A stretch of DNA of 64,000 bases from Mugil cephalus (GCF_022458985.1 NC_061787.1:23383629-23447628); one strand, 5' to 3'. Shown: positions 10,745 through 23,010, numbered from the stretch's first letter. Program-made: numbers and translations. The notes: generated by a model not told the origin, from the letters alone.

Positions 10745-12850
10745 AACACTTTTCAAAGAGCCTACAAGAATGTCCCCTTACAAAAGATAAGATCCAAACT
10801 ACACAAAGGTCTTCAAAATCTTGGCCATAGTTTAGATATTAAGGAAAGATGAGAAACAGAGGGGGGCCTCACATTCTCACAGCAGTGGTTAGTGACCAGC
10901 TCTCCCTCCTGGAGGGAATTCAGCTGGAAAAATTAGTCTTGATTCTTTTGTTCTCCAGCTCAAAAGATCCACTAGTATAACCAGACTGCTTGTTGGAGGT
11001 CCTATAGCAAATAATTTTCACATGTTTTGGAGGCTTGGGGCTGTTTTTAAAAGGAAAATCTTTGATTTGAATACATAAAGTAAGACAAATACCTTTTGAA
11101 GGTACAGATATTTTTAGTTGTATCTATAAAGACTCTGACCAGAAAAGAAAGACAAACCAACAAAATATATTTTGGAGAGAATTACATTCAAACCAATGAA
11201 CTAAACTGATGTTTTTGAAGAGAACTGGCCTGAATGGCTCAGCTATGTGTTAACCTGAGACATGATTTTATATAGAATCACAACGATAAGGTCCCTTTAA
11301 TAACAAATGATTTTTTCTTCCCCTTTAATTTCAAGCAGCATCTTTATCCTTATGTGTGATGTGTTTATGTATGACGCTGTTGTTGTACTTAGTGCACAAA
11401 TACTCCCTTTGTCATGTTATGTTTTGTTGTCTTGTTCCCAGTTACCGCATACGTACAGTATGTGTATTTTACGGAAAGAAAGCTAATAAAAAGTAAAAAT
11501 AAAAAAAGTTTAATTTCATTAGAAAGGGATCAATATCTCGGGCTTAACATGCTCAGCGGACACCTGGATGTCTCAGTGAGGCAAACAGTCATTCTCTTGC
11601 ATGGAATCCACTGCATTCCATAGTTTCCATTGTATTTAGCATAACAAAGGATGAAATGAGTTTAATTGCATTAGTCTGGAACATTAGGCAACTTCAGACA
11701 GAAAACAAATGCGATGTTTGGACTGCACTGACATGCAGCCATCCTCCACATAATATTCAACTGAAATACATGGAACCTCAAAAAAAACAACAACGGTATT
11801 TTTATCCCAGGGATCAAATTAAACAGTGCTTTTGGCAGAGCCCATTTTACAGTGCAACCCCCACGACTTTCCAATTCACATGCATAAGCTTTTTAACAAT
11901 CCAATTGTAGGATCGTAACAGGATTACTGAGGAAAAACACTCTGATTACCACAAGCAATGCGATTATACTGTCATAACATTTCACATGACAATAGTCAAC
12001 AATAGCAACAACCCCAAAAGGTTGCAAGAAATTAAATCACCATTGCAAACATTTGCTCCACCCAGGTGCAAACGCCATAGCACACAATATCAAGTGGCCT
12101 AAAGTGTAATCGATACAAGTGGGAACAATAAAACAAGGTGACCGGCTATATCTTAGGTTTCACAGAAACAGACTCATCACAACTCATTAAAAATACAGCA
12201 AAGATAAATAGGACAACACCAAGTCCAAACACCACAAGCCATTCATTCATGATTCTTACCTTAATTCAGACACGATACACAGGGCCCATAAACCTCTCTT
12301 TGGCTGTCATACCTCAGGGTACCCAAGATGTCAGGATGTTGAGAGGAGTTTTACACTGTTTATCCTGGTGGGATGTATTGCAGTTCAAAGTCCCCAGATG
12401 GCCTGTTGGCTTGATATGCAATTTAAACTTTTACTGCTGTTCTTCAAAAAGTAATTAATAAAAAAATATTTAAAAAACAAAATAATGATTCCTAATAATC
12501 AATAACAAAGCTTTTGTGTAACAAAGCGTGCCTCACAGCCACCAGAATTTCCTTTCCCTCACCTGTGGACTAAACTCCCAGATGTCTCTCCTGTCTTAGA
12601 GCATCCCTTTTCAGAAAAAAAAAATCTGTGTGTGGGTATATATATATATACACACAAATTAAGCATCGCTCCCTAACCATTATTAAAAATGACAAAGATT
12701 ATTTTGAGGGAACAATAAAAAGAATTGTTCAAATATAGTCACATTGAATGTAATTATGATAAATTGCTTCTTTTAATAAGTACAATCCTTTAACTACACA
12801 AAGTAGTGTTTTGCTAGTTTACTTGTTAATTTAAGTTAAGTGGGTTGCTA
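10745..12850. repeat. Left arm of inner inverted repeat II
   Basis: This stretch matches the reverse complement of 14445-16030. Anchors are CTTTTCAAAGAGCCTACAAG (10748) against its complement near 16005, the ATACGTACAGTATGTGTATTT segment (11448), the TTAATTGCATTAGTCTGG segment (11660) and the AAGCTTTTGTGTAACAAAGC segment (12508). About 400 bp at 10790-11200 is missing from the other arm. No gene is supported within the arm; short frames near 11414 and 11656 have no motif. Confidence 0.75.
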
Positions 12851-13390
12851 AGTTTGATAGCAAGAATCAAATGAATTCGCAGTTAACGTTAGCATTCTAT
12901 GTTAGCTAAAACTTAGCAAATCCATTTCACAATAACGTTTCGAAATATATCATAAGACTGTTTTGCACAGGCAGGTATTTTTTTGGACAATGGGTCAGAG
13001 TAACATGGCGCAGAAATATATTTATTAATACTACATATATAATTATATATACACTAATTAAGCATCACTACCCATACGTGGCTGGAGCCAGCTAAGACTT
13101 ATTAAGAAGTTATTGTACTCGTTTGGTGTTTGTGATTTCTAATTACCTAGTGCTTGGTTATTAGAATGACAAAGATTATGTTTTGAGAACAAAATTTTAT
13201 AGTCGAATTGAATGTATTTTTTGATAAATTCTTCTTTTAATAAGTACATTCTTTAAACTACCCAAAGCAGTTTTGCTAGTTACTTTTAATTATAAGATTA
13301 AGTTGGTTGCTAATTGATAGCAAGAATCAATATGATGGTCGCAGTTAACGTTAGCATACTAATGTAAGCTAACGTAGCAAATGCATCACT
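12640..13390. repeat. Diverged direct repeat pair, 12640-12930 and 13050-13390
   Basis: Both members contain AATTAAGCATC, ATGACAAAGATTAT, CTTTTAATAAGTACA, a GTTTTGCTAGTT stretch, GATAGCAAGAATCAA and GCAGTTAACGTTAGCAT. The first member also pairs, inverted, with 14440-14700. The family is not recognised; the GTTAGC-type ends suggest a MITE-like origin. Confidence 0.55.
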
Positions 13391-14354
13391 AGCCCTAAAA
13401 GAACACTTAGCTCAAATTGACTGTCACGAAACTTAACACTAAACCAACAAGTATTTTGCTGGCCGTATTTCTCGTTCAGCCCACGTCTGCTTCGGCTCGG
13501 CAGAACTCAGCTCCACACCAGCACTCTTCATTGCTCAGGGTACATCGTATCGGACCTTCTGTGCTTGTCTTCCGTATCAGGTCTGTGCCGTCCACCTTCG
13601 CCAAGTTTGAGTCGGTAAAATAAACTATAGCAAAAAGGGGTGAACTACAACGATTTTAAGTCAAACTTCGATCTTTCATGTTGACAGTTATAGCACGTAA
13701 TTGGGCAGTTATTGAAAACCTTGATTCTGATTGTCCAAACTGAATGCACCTCGACTGCGGTGTGTCAGCGAAATTGCACTGCAATGTGATTGTGTGCATC
13801 ATAAAATAGTGAGATCTGAAGAATCCTGCTATACATGCAAATGAAGATAATATATAATATTTGTCATACACAGGTGCAGCGCCTTGGTATAGGCAATTGT
13901 AAGGCCCACGACATATCATCTACAGATGATAATTGAATATCTAGGATGATATCCTTAAATATTGGGTTGGGGGGACAAAAATAAGAGTCCTGAGGAAAAC
14001 TACCAACTTCGTCGGTATGTTCACGCCAACCCCGGTCACATGGCGGATCATGAACCTCTGACATTTCGTGCTTTCAGAGGACTGTCCAATATACACTGTA
14101 CAAAGAAGGAGTTAAATTTTATTTCATTTCTGAACCAAAATAGACATCCAAAAGAACGCTGCATAAGTTTTGCATGACTTTCACAGTAAGGAATACAGCA
14201 GTGTTCTGTGAAATATACTCAAAGCAATTTACTGCAATTTCACATCTGTGATATTACAATGCATTGTTTTAAAAACACAAATGTGTACTGTAACTTTACA
14301 GCTTTAATGACAAAGCAATTACCATGATATTACAGTGTAATATGAAAAGGTTGT
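13391..14354. other. Loop of inverted repeat II; no gene supported
   Basis: The centre of repeat II. A more GC-rich stretch (13440-13620) has an open frame of 68 codons without recognisable motifs. The remainder includes a segment rich in TTACTGCAATTT- and ATTACAGTGTAAT-type strings typical of fish MITEs. I do not support a coding gene here. Confidence 0.4.
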
Positions 14355-14407
14355 CAAAAGGTTGTAATTCCCCAGTAATTACATTACTGGGGAATTACAA
14401 CCTTTTG
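14355..14407. repeat. Perfect 25-bp hairpin
   Basis: The 25-base arm at 14355-14379 (CAAAAGGTTGTAATTC...) is followed by a 3-base loop (TAC) and its exact reverse complement at 14383-14407. There is no T run, so a terminator is unlikely. It may be the core of a foldback MITE. Confidence 0.9.
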
Positions 14408-14444
14408 CTCTACATCATGACAACAAGGCCCTGTACTTAAGTTG

Positions 14445-14700
14445 TAAACCAACTTAACTTATAATTAAAAGTAACTAGCAAAACACTGCTTTGTGTAGTT
14501 AAAGAATATACTTATTAAAAGAAGAAAAATACATTCAATGTGACTATATTTGAACAATTCTTTTATTGTTCCTTCAAAATAATCTTTGTCATTTCTAATA
14601 ACCAAGCAATAGAAATTAGAAATCACAAACACCAGACAGCACAATAACTCTTAATAAGTCTTAGCTGGCCAGCCACCTATGGTAGTGATGCTTAATTGTG

Positions 14701-14733
<33 letters not shown>

Positions 14734-16030
14734 CTAGGAGATTAGTCCACAGAGAGGGAAAGGAACTTCTGTGGCTGTGAAGGCACGCTTTGTTACACAA
14801 GCTTTGTTTTTGAATATTAGGAATCATATTTTGTTTTTTAAATATTTTTTTTTATTAAATACCTTTTTGAAGAACAGCCAGTAATGTTTAAATTGCATAT
14901 CAAGCCCAACAGGCCATCTGGGGACTTTGAACTGCAAAACATCCCACCAGGATAAACGTCCTATTGTCCTATTTATCATTGCTGTATTTTTAATGAGTTG
15001 TGATGAGTCTGTTTCTGAACTAAGATATAGCCGTTCCCCTTTGTTTTATTGTCACTTGATATCGATACCACTTTAGCCACTTGATATTGTGTGTATGGCG
15101 TTTGCACCTGGGTGGAAGCCAAATGTTTGCAATGGTGATTTAATTTCTTGCAAACCTTTTGGGTTGTTGCTATTGTGACTATTGTCATGTGAAATGTTTA
15201 TGACAGTATTAATCGCATTGCTGTGGTAATAGAGTGTTTTCCTCAGTAATCCTGTTACTGATCCACAATTGGATTGTTAAAAGCTTATGCATGTGAATTG
15301 GAAAGTCGTGGGGTGCACTGTAAAATGGGGCTCTGCCAAAAGCCACTGTTTAATTTGATCCCTGGATAAAAATACCGTTGTTGTTTTTTTTGAGTAGGTT
15401 CCATGTATTTCAGTTGAATATTATGTGGAGGATGGCTGCATGTCAGTGCAGTCCAAACATTGCATTTGTTTTCTGTCTGAAGTTGCCTAATGTTCCAGAC
15501 TAATGCAATTAAACTCATTTCATCCTTTGTTATGCTAAATACAATGGAAACTATGGAATGCAGTGGATTCCATGCAAGAGAATGACTGTTTGCCTCACTG
15601 AGACATCCAGGTGTCCGCTGAGCATGTTAAGCCCGAGATATTGATCCCTTTCTAAAGAAATTAAACTTTTTTTATTTACTTTTTATTAGCTTTCTTTCCG
15701 TAAAATACACATACTGTACGTATGCGGTAACTGGGAACAAGACAAAAAAAACATAACATGACAAAGGGAGTATTTGTGCACTAAGTGCAACAACAGCGTC
15801 ATACATAAACACATCACACATAAGGATAAAGATGCTGCTTGAAAGTAAAGGGGAAGAAAAAAACATTTGTTATTAAGGGAAACTTATTGTTGTGATTCTA
15901 TATAAAATCATGTCTCAGGTTAACACATAGCTGAACCATTCAGGCCAGTTCTCTTCAAAATCATCAGTTTAGTTCAGTCTGGATATTATCTTTTGGCAGG
16001 GGACATTCTTGTAGGCTCTTTGAAAAGTCC
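14445..16030. repeat. Right arm of inner inverted repeat II
   Basis: Reverse-complement partner of 10745-12850. It includes a TA microsatellite at about 14707-14734, where the other arm has a shorter one near 12638. The outer end breaks at CTCTTTGAAAAG (about 16028) straight into a Penelope-like fragment. Confidence 0.75.
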
Positions 16031-16262
16031 AGGGTCCAGGGTGTATGCCCCCTCTTTTATCCAATTTCTCCTGCAGTGATCTGTGATTGCTTGATTTTAA
16101 ATTTTCCTGTTCTGCTTTTTCTTTTTAAGTCCTAATTTCCCCGCTGTCTCCTGTTCGCATTCTTTTTTGTGTTAATTTCTCCAGTGTATGTTTTTGGGCA
16201 TGTTTATGTTTTGCACGATATTTCATAGATGATGTTGCATTTTTTGTCCAGTTCTATTTTGT
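16030..16262 (-). mobile_element. Penelope-like fragment (GIY-YIG part only)
   Basis: On the minus strand this matches the 3' part of the Penelope-like copies at 7800-8060 and 24680-24930. It covers the end of the RT linker, the TYIGETG-like nuclease region and the segment after it. It lacks the RT. It marks the junction between inverted repeats II and III, so element junctions coincide with inverted-repeat boundaries. Confidence 0.7.
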
Positions 16263-17452
16263 AGTCTCGTCTAGTAGTCTTAACACTTAAACAGTGTTAC
16301 ACAATAATAAGATTAAAGCCCTTGAGGATTAACAAGCCAAGAGAACAGCAAATGTCAACAAATGGGCACAACAAAACCATCAATACAGATGTATGTTGTG
16401 GAAAGTGCTTCTTTTATGGTTCCACCCCAGTGCATGCAAGCATGTCCACACGTTCCGTTGAAAACAAATAATGAGTTTATCAAATGCAGTCTAATCAAAG
16501 CTAAAACGTGTCAAATAGATTAATCACCTGCTTTTGACATATCTTGTCATCAGGGCACAACGAGATAGGTAGCTAATAACTTGCTCCATCTCCTCACCAA
16601 CCGCTGTCCGTGCTCCTGGTTCCTGCCACTCCATTTGATCTGATGAGTGTTGGTATCGCAAAAGGCTACATACCATTGTTATGAATCAACTTTAAATTGT
16701 ATTTTAATATTGCTATTGTCAAACATTGACAATGCACTGACAGCTCCTAGAGGACCGGAAGGACACTGGCAGCTTTGCTGAGGAAGGGTCAAAATTTGCA
16801 AGCTACATTGATGGCAAAGAACTGAGGTTTGCCAACATGCAGTGATTTCCATCACCTCTTCATCCAATTGTAAAGCCTTCTTGGATCTCTCCCTTGCTGC
16901 TGTTCACTGGGAGTTCCTACACGTTCCTTTCCCTGTGCCTGTGACATAGACAATAAATATAAATTAAAAGGAAAGCAATGGGGTACACTAAAAAGGTCAT
17001 TGCTTCTCTTAATTCAATTTCAGTAACAATTCAGTAATACAGCTAATCTGTAACATTATAAATATAACTTCCATTTTCACTGCTTTTTGGATGGTAAATA
17101 TGGCAACTTCACTGACATTTGCTACAAAGAGCCACTCAAAAAAAAAGAAAGAAAAATAGACAGATCCATTAATCATGTAAGAATATAAATTATTAATAAA
17201 AACACTGAAAAAAGAGCACCCTCCACTTTGGCTAAAGTGATACAATTTTCCATCAACAGAAACAGGCAACATTTCAGGCTAGCAGGTTGGACAGGGAATT
17301 CAAGACAGCAGAGTTGGGTTTCCTCAAACCAAGAGTAGGAAAACTGCACTGCAGTGTATCTTGATATGTCCACACTACAAGGTAAAGAGAATTGTACATT
17401 TTTGGATGTTGTCTGCTGAAATACAGCTTTTTAATATGATGAAGAACAAATA
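16263..17452. repeat. Left arm of inverted repeat III
   Basis: Reverse-complement partner of 18634-19922. Anchors are ACTTAAACAGTGTTACAC (16285), GATGTATGTTGTGGAAAGTG (16388) and CATATTAAAAAGC-type sequence read inverted near 17430. The arm contains a minus-strand KDZ transposase remnant. An L2-like LINE fragment starts immediately inside the arm. Confidence 0.8.
16679..17373 (-). pseudogene. KDZ (Zisupton-type) transposase remnant, minus copy
   Basis: Read on the minus strand, a segment with SYSWFEETQLCCLEFP and a following LPVSVDGKLY (17200-17340) matches the CPxC...SVDGN region of KDZ transposases. Further on (16679-16935) a NSQWTAAR...KKAL...DEEVMEI stretch matches the hallmark WxAAR...DEEG block of that family. 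The remainder of the transposase, including most catalytic residues, is not visible. The frame is broken, and it mirrors the plus-strand remnant at 18428-19349. Confidence 0.6.
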
Positions 17453-18417
17453 TTCTTCAGATTTAGTGGAATGCCAAATTCCTACCATATTTCGAACTGC
17501 CTGCTTTCAACTACTCATCAGATTGATCTATTTAGTTTGACTGAAACGTGGCTGCAGGATGATGAATATGTCAGTTTAAATGAGTCCACGCCACCCAGTC
17601 ATAGCAACTATGAGTTTTTACGTGATTTAGTGCTTAGAACAGATAAAGTCATTATAGTAGATGACTTTAACATCCATACTGATGTTAGCAGTGACAGTCT
17701 TAGCTCTTCATATATGTCATTATTAGATTCAATTGGCTTTTCTCAGAATGTAAATGGATCAAGTCACTGTTTCAATCACACCTCAGATCTTGTTCTAACT
17801 TACGGCATAGAAACTGAAGGTCTGACATTATATTCTCATAACTCTCCTTCGTCTGATAATTTCCTTGTTACATTTGAATTCACAATATGGGATTACACTG
17901 AAATTAGAAAGACATTTCCTCAGTGCCTTATGTGGATGCCAGCAACCACAATCTAAGTCCAACACAAAAAGATTATTTTGTTGATAGTACGACAGCATCA
18001 CTCAGTACAACTTTAAATCGTATTGCTCCTTTGAAAAAGGTGATAAATCGGAGGAGGGTAGCTCCATGGTAAAATTCACAGTCATGTAGTTCAAAGCAGG
18101 GAGTTCGAAAGATGGGAAGAATTTGGCATTCCACTAGTTCTCACATAGCCTGGAAAGATAGTTTAATAATTTATGAAAAAAAAAAAATCTCTGTAAGATT
18201 AGAGCAGCATATTATTCTTCACTAATAGAAGAAAACAAGCACAACCCCAGATTACAACTCACCAACCTCTTATACCCTCAAACTGCAACAGTTTTTCCAT
18301 GCCACCATTGCCCTCAGGCTTGCTATGGAGTTTTTTTTTTTTTGAAAAGCATCTTGAGACAATTTGTATTGTTATAGGCACTATATAAATAAAATTGAAT
18401 TGAACTGAATTGAATTG
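17453..18417 (+). mobile_element. L2/CR1-type LINE fragment, copy 2, with 3' tail
   Basis: The endonuclease piece at 17471-17956 matches copies at 3739 and 28393 (LTETWLQDDE, DDFNIH, LSDNFLVTF replaced here by SSDNFLVTF). After the same TCTCTGTAAGATTAGAGCA junction (about 18190) this copy continues into a LINE 3' end: TTGTATTGTTATAGGCACTA, then TATAAATAAAATTGAATTGA with a TTGAA-type tail (18380-18417). This tail is characteristic of fish L2-like LINEs. The RT region is missing, so it is an internally deleted copy. It sits between the two arms of inverted repeat III. The inverted left end seen at 3711 is only partly present. Confidence 0.75.
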
Positions 18418-18427
18418 TTAAGTATTC

Positions 18428-19349
18428 ATGATGTTGTTCCAAGGGTGTTATGACTTGCATCATCCACCATATTTGTGTGGAACATGCCAGAGGCAGTGGA
18501 CTCTTAATGTGTCTGATTTGTACAAACTGGACCTTCTGAGCTCCTTTCAGGAACTGGATATAATTTCTCCCGTCTTCCAGAAAGGTCTTTGTAATGTTAA
18601 TGGAGCACTGCACAAGCGTGGAGGAAGAGTAAGTATATTTGTTCTTCATCATATTAAAAAGCTGTATTTCAGCAGACAACATCCAAAAATGTACAATTCT
18701 CTTTACCTTGTAGTGTGGACATATCAGGATACACTGCAGTGCAGTTTTCTTACTCTTGGTTTGAGGAAACCCAACTCTGCTGTCTTGAATTCCCCTGTCC
18801 AACCTGCTAGTCTGAAATGTTGCCTGTTTCTGTTGATGGAAATTTGTATTGCTTTAGCCAAAGTGGAGGGTGCTCTTTTTTAAGTGTTTTTGCTAATTAA
18901 TTAATTTATATTCTTATGTGATTAATGGATTTGTCTATTTTTCTTTCTTCCTCAGCCTCTGCTTTTTTGTCTTTGTAGCAAAAGACAGTGAAGTTGCCAT
19001 ATATATCATTCAAAAAGCAGTGAAAATGGAAGTTATATTCATAATGTTACAAATTAGCTGTATCACGGAATTGTTACTGAAATTAAATTAAGAGAAACTA
19101 TGACATTTTTAGTGGACCCCATTGCTTTCCTTTTAATTTACATTTGTGGCCTATGTCACAGGCACAGGGAAAGGAAAGTGTAGGAACTCCCAGTGGACAG
19201 CAGCAAGGGAGAGATCCAAGAAGGCTTTGCAATTGGATGAAGAGGTGATGGAAGTCACTGCATGCAAACCTCAGTTCTTTGCCATCAATGTAGCTTGCAA
19301 ATTTTGGCCCTACCTCAGCAAAGCTGCCCGTGTCCTTCCGGCCCTCTAG
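18428..19349 (+). pseudogene. KDZ (Zisupton-type) transposase remnant, plus copy
   Basis: Three family blocks occur in order. First, CGTCQRQWTLNVSDLYKLDL with LSSFQELDIISP and a KRGGR end (18478-18632), which fits the N-terminal cysteine and DLF...SF region. Second, the SWFEE...CCLEFPCPTC and LPVSVDG region (18750-18870, partly in another frame). Third, GKCRNSQWTAARERSKKALQ followed by LDEEVMEVTAC (19160-19270), the best hallmark. A GTAAGT donor-like site lies exactly at the end of block one (18634), where the inverted-repeat arm also begins. About 300 residues are represented against more than 800 in typical family members, and the frame is broken. I infer a decayed DNA-transposon gene. Confidence 0.65.
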
Positions 19350-19922
19350 GGGCTGTCAAAAATGAAACCGTTCCTCAGTGTGATGTATGCAAGAGCTCAT
19401 GCAAATAAGTGTGAGGTATTGTTAACATTTTTGTTTCACATGTGCATTGTCAATGTTTACAAGAGCAATATTAACATACAATTTAAAGTTGATGCATAAC
19501 AATGATATGTAGCCTTTTGCGATATCAACACTCATAGATCAAATGAAGTGGTAGGAACCAGTAAGGAGCATGGACAAAGGTTAGTGAGGAGGCGTAGCAA
19601 GTTATTAGCTACCTATCTTGTTGTGCCCTGATGACAAAATATGTCAAAAGCAGCTGATTAATCCATTTGCCATATTTTTGCTTGATGAGACTACATTTGA
19701 TATACTCATCATTTGTTTTCAACGGCACGTGTGGACATGCTTGCATGCACTGGGGTGGAACCATAATAAAAGCACTTTCCACAACATACATCTGTATTGA
19801 TGGTTTTGTTGTGCCCATTTGGTGACATTTGCTGTTCTCTTGCCTTGTTAATTCTCGAGGGCTTAAATCTTATTATTGTATTACACTGTTTAAGTCTTAA
19901 GACTCCTGGATGAGACTGCAAG
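18634..19922. repeat. Right arm of inverted repeat III
   Basis: Reverse complement of 16263-17452. The inner edge is at AGTATATTTGTTCTTCATC and the outer edge near GTCTTAAGACTCCTGGATG. Immediately after the outer edge comes another retroviral pol fossil. Confidence 0.8.
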
Positions 19923-19982
19923 GTTAGCTGAGCTAAAAAATGAGCTACATTGCCCAGGGGGGGGGCTAAAACAAAGTCTTAC

Positions 19983-20185
19983 CTTTCAAGTCATGTGTTC
20001 TGTCAAACGAAGGGCTCTGCTCTCATTCAGTACGTGGACAACCTCCTCGTTTGTGCACCCACAGAGGAACAGTGCCGTTCTGACTCACTCTCCTTGCTGC
20101 GTCACTTATCTGCAGAAGGACACAAGGTAAGTCTCTTAGAACCTCAGTGGGTACAGGAAAAGGTTATTTTTCTGGGCTTTCAGTC
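19983..20185 (+). mobile_element. Retrovirus-like pol fossil (RT piece), copy 2
   Basis: Encodes IQYVDNLLVCAPTEEQC and the following SLLRHLSAEGHKVSL region, the C-terminal side of a retroviral RT active site. It begins at the same CTTTCAAGTCATGTG point as the copy at 4543 and ends at CTGGGCTTTCAGTC, where repeat X begins. A short broken fossil. Confidence 0.6.
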
Positions 20186-20189
20186 TTAT

Positions 20190-20700
20190 TATTAGTTCTA
20201 CATTAAGGTGTCATTTCTTAAAGTTAAGTTAAAACTTAAATTTGAATTTTAAGTAACTGAATCTTAAATTAGTGCTTTTACTGCAGAACTTGTGTTAATT
20301 TAAGATTTTCTGTCTAGTTTTGAGTCTAATTTTAGTCTTTCAGAGCCAAGAACTTTGTGCTTATTTTAAGAATTCTTGTCAAGCAAACAAACCTCATTGC
20401 CAGATTTCTTTGCTTTCTATTTTAATCTATTTCAGCTTTCTATTAGACTATTAGTCTCAGACCCAGCGCTATGTGCTACGTCTGAGCAGAAGTAGGTGGT
20501 GCCTAGTTTTGGAAAATATGACCTTGTCAGCCCTTGTATCTTGAGAACTAAAACACAACACAAACTAAACCAATAAAACATACACTGAAACAGCTACAGA
20601 TATGGCACAAAATGTTTCAGAAACCACTCTCCCTGCGTTATCACATAGGTCAGAGTCAAAACTCTAACTTCCTTAGTTATTGATATATGAGTTTTACTGT
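20190..20700 (+). repeat. Dispersed repeat X, copy 4 (left arm of inverted repeat IV)
   Basis: Carries the TTAAGTTAAAACTTAAATTT block, the AGCCAAGAACTTTGTGCTTA block, the GACCCAGCGCTATGTGC block (20459) and AAACCACTCTCCCTGCGTTA (20620). Its reverse complement is at 21595-22075, giving a fourth inverted repeat around a ~900-bp loop. Confidence 0.7.
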
Positions 20701-21594
20701 ATGTGTGTGTCTCCGTCCATGCAGAATATTTGCAAACAAATCAACAAAAGTGATCACTGAGACTGAATCATTACTAAGTTCTCAACAACCCTCAGTTGTT
20801 GAAATTTTCCACAACACCTTGACACAACATCCCATGAGGGGACGGTTCAATTCAATTCAAAAGTGAATAATATAATAATATAAAAATAGAAAAGGTGAAG
20901 ACAGAGGTCCAATATTCATTCAACTTTGAGCAAGACATGTGAGTCGAATTTATGAATTTTTGAGAACATCGATCACATGAATCTAAAAGGCTTGGATGCT
21001 TTTTTGATAGTCTTTGTTTAGTAACATGAATGTTGTCATATAGAAATTCCCAAAATAATTACTTTCTCTCATACTAAACAGTATTATGCTGCTGCAGCTC
21101 AAAACAATACATAATTACATAGACACACTGCATTGTTTATGTCATCATTTCTAAGCAAAACACTCGTTTTTTAGAATGAACCAGAAACCAGAGCATCAAA
21201 ATGTTTTACAATAAATAAATGATGAAATTCAGTGGAATAACAAGAGTGTTTGCCTTATTTTAAGAGTAAGACCATTTGTGCAACAATGAAATTATTATTT
21301 CATTGCAGGTTCTCTGAACCTGAGAGAACCTGCTGCTTCATATCATGTTAAGATGCCAGTCTATACCACAAACAACATACAACTTAATACAAATAAGCAT
21401 GCTGGATGACAACTGCATGGCCCTTGACTCAACTGCATCCTGAATCACAATGTAGCAAAGGCAGCAAGAACAACAAAAACTACGGTCACGTCAGTTGGCG
21501 GAGGCAAATACATTAAACAGGGTGCCTTTTACAGTCTATTAGAAGAGACTGTGTAGCCCAAGCACATCTCCCAGATAATATTGTGTAGGGAAAT
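20701..21594. other. Loop of inverted repeat IV; no gene seen
   Basis: No coding region is supported. A sub-segment (about 20862-21020, with GTGAAGACAGAGGTCC and GAGCAAGACATGTGAG) recurs inverted at about 22090-22228, so rearrangement here was more complex than one inversion. A TTCAATTCAATTCAAAAG run near 20846 resembles a LINE tail in reverse orientation. Confidence 0.5.
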
Positions 21595-22075
21595 ATATTA
21601 CATCCCTGTGATAACGCAGGGAGAGTGGTTTCTGAAACATTTTGTGCCATATCTGTAGCTGTTTCAGTGTATGTTTTATTGGTTTAAATTGTGTTGTGTT
21701 TTAGTTCTCAAGATACAAGGGCTGACAAGGTGATATTTTCCAAAACTAGGCACCACCGACTTCTGCTCAGACATAGCACATAGCGCTGGGTCTGAGACTA
21801 ATAGTCTAATAGAAAGCTAAAATAGATTAAAATAGAAAGCAAAGAAATCTGGCAATGAGGTTTGTTTGCTTGACTAGTATTCTTAAAATAAGCACAAAGT
21901 TCTTGGCTCTGAAAGAGTAAAATTAGACTCAAAACTAGACAGAAAATCTTAAATTAATACAAGTTCTGCGGTAAAAGCACTAATTTAAGATTCAGTTACT
22001 TAAAATTCAAATTCAAGTTTTAACTTAACTTTAAGAAATGACACCTTCATGTGGAATTAATAATGAGACTGAAAA
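21595..22075 (-). repeat. Dispersed repeat X, copy 5 (right arm of inverted repeat IV)
   Basis: Reverse complement of 20190-20700, with landmarks such as ATAACGCAGGGAGAGTGGTT (21612), GCACATAGCGCTGGGTCTGA (21777) and AAGCACAAAGTTCTTGGCTC (21890). Few differences from copy 4 are visible, suggesting a recent duplication. Confidence 0.7.
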
Positions 22076-22231
22076 TAGTTAAAATAAAACACAGTTTAAA
22101 CAAAGACTATCAAAAAAGTCTGTGATCGATGTTCTCAAAAATCTGTACATTCAACTCACATGTCTTGCTCAAAGTTGAATGAATGTTGGACCTCTGTCTT
22201 CACCTTTTCTGTTATTAAATTATTCACCAAC

Positions 22232-23010
22232 TAAATTTTGCGTGATTGTCATTAATCCGCAATTTCAGTGACAAAAGAAATGTGAACCTATCAGTTACTG
22301 ATACTTTGTTTTGGACATATGTGATTGAGCAGGGACAGAAGTTTCTGAATCATTTTGTGCCGTGCGTGTGAGTGTTTCAGTGTATGTTTTGTGGGTTTTG
22401 GTAAAAAAAATAGGCATCATCTAGTTCTGTTCAGGTATGCACATAGCGCTGGGTCTGAGGTAGCTTGATTCAAAACTGAGACCTTTCCAGGAATATGTTG
22501 GATCTAAATGTTGTACTAAAGATGAGGAAGTTGTGTAATTGGGCCTCATTAAAGACACATTGTATGTGGGTATATAAGAGTTTGGTGATCTTTTGTTGGA
22601 GGTGCAATATAAAGCAACATGCCAACAGTGTGAATTTGCTATATGTCAGAGAGATGCTCCGGAGAATTCAGAAAGTTTTTGTCCCACCAGCGTGTGGTGT
22701 TGTAAGGTCGGAAAGGTCACTAAACAGACCTTTTTCGCAGAGTGTTGCTGAGGCTTGTTGGGCCAAGCAGGAACCTGCTCACATTTGCCAGTTGAAGCAA
22801 TCCGTTATTTTAAGTTTTGTGGCACACGATTGTCATTAATCTACAATTTCAATGAAAAAAGAAATATATCACTAACTGAGTTTTGACTCTGACCTATGTG
22901 ATAGAGCAGGGAGAGAGCTTTCCGAAAGTTTTGTGCCATGGCTGTGGGTGTTTGAGTCCATGTCTCCTGGGTTTGGTTTGTGTTGCATTTTAGTCGTCAA
23001 GATACAGACA
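22232..23010 (-). repeat. Dispersed repeat X, copy 6
   Basis: Mirror of copy 3. Landmarks are GCACATAGCGCTGGGTCTGA (22440), the TTTTTGTCCCACCAGCGTGT block (22675), CGCAGAGTGTTGCTGAGGCT (22735) and the CTATGTGATAGAGCAGGGAG block (22895). A 114-codon frame through it has no motif and I treat it as chance. Confidence 0.6.

Noticed and set aside
13417-13623. A 68-codon frame in a GC-richer patch as a first exon
   Set aside because: No domain, no convincing donor site and no downstream coding continuation, so not supported.
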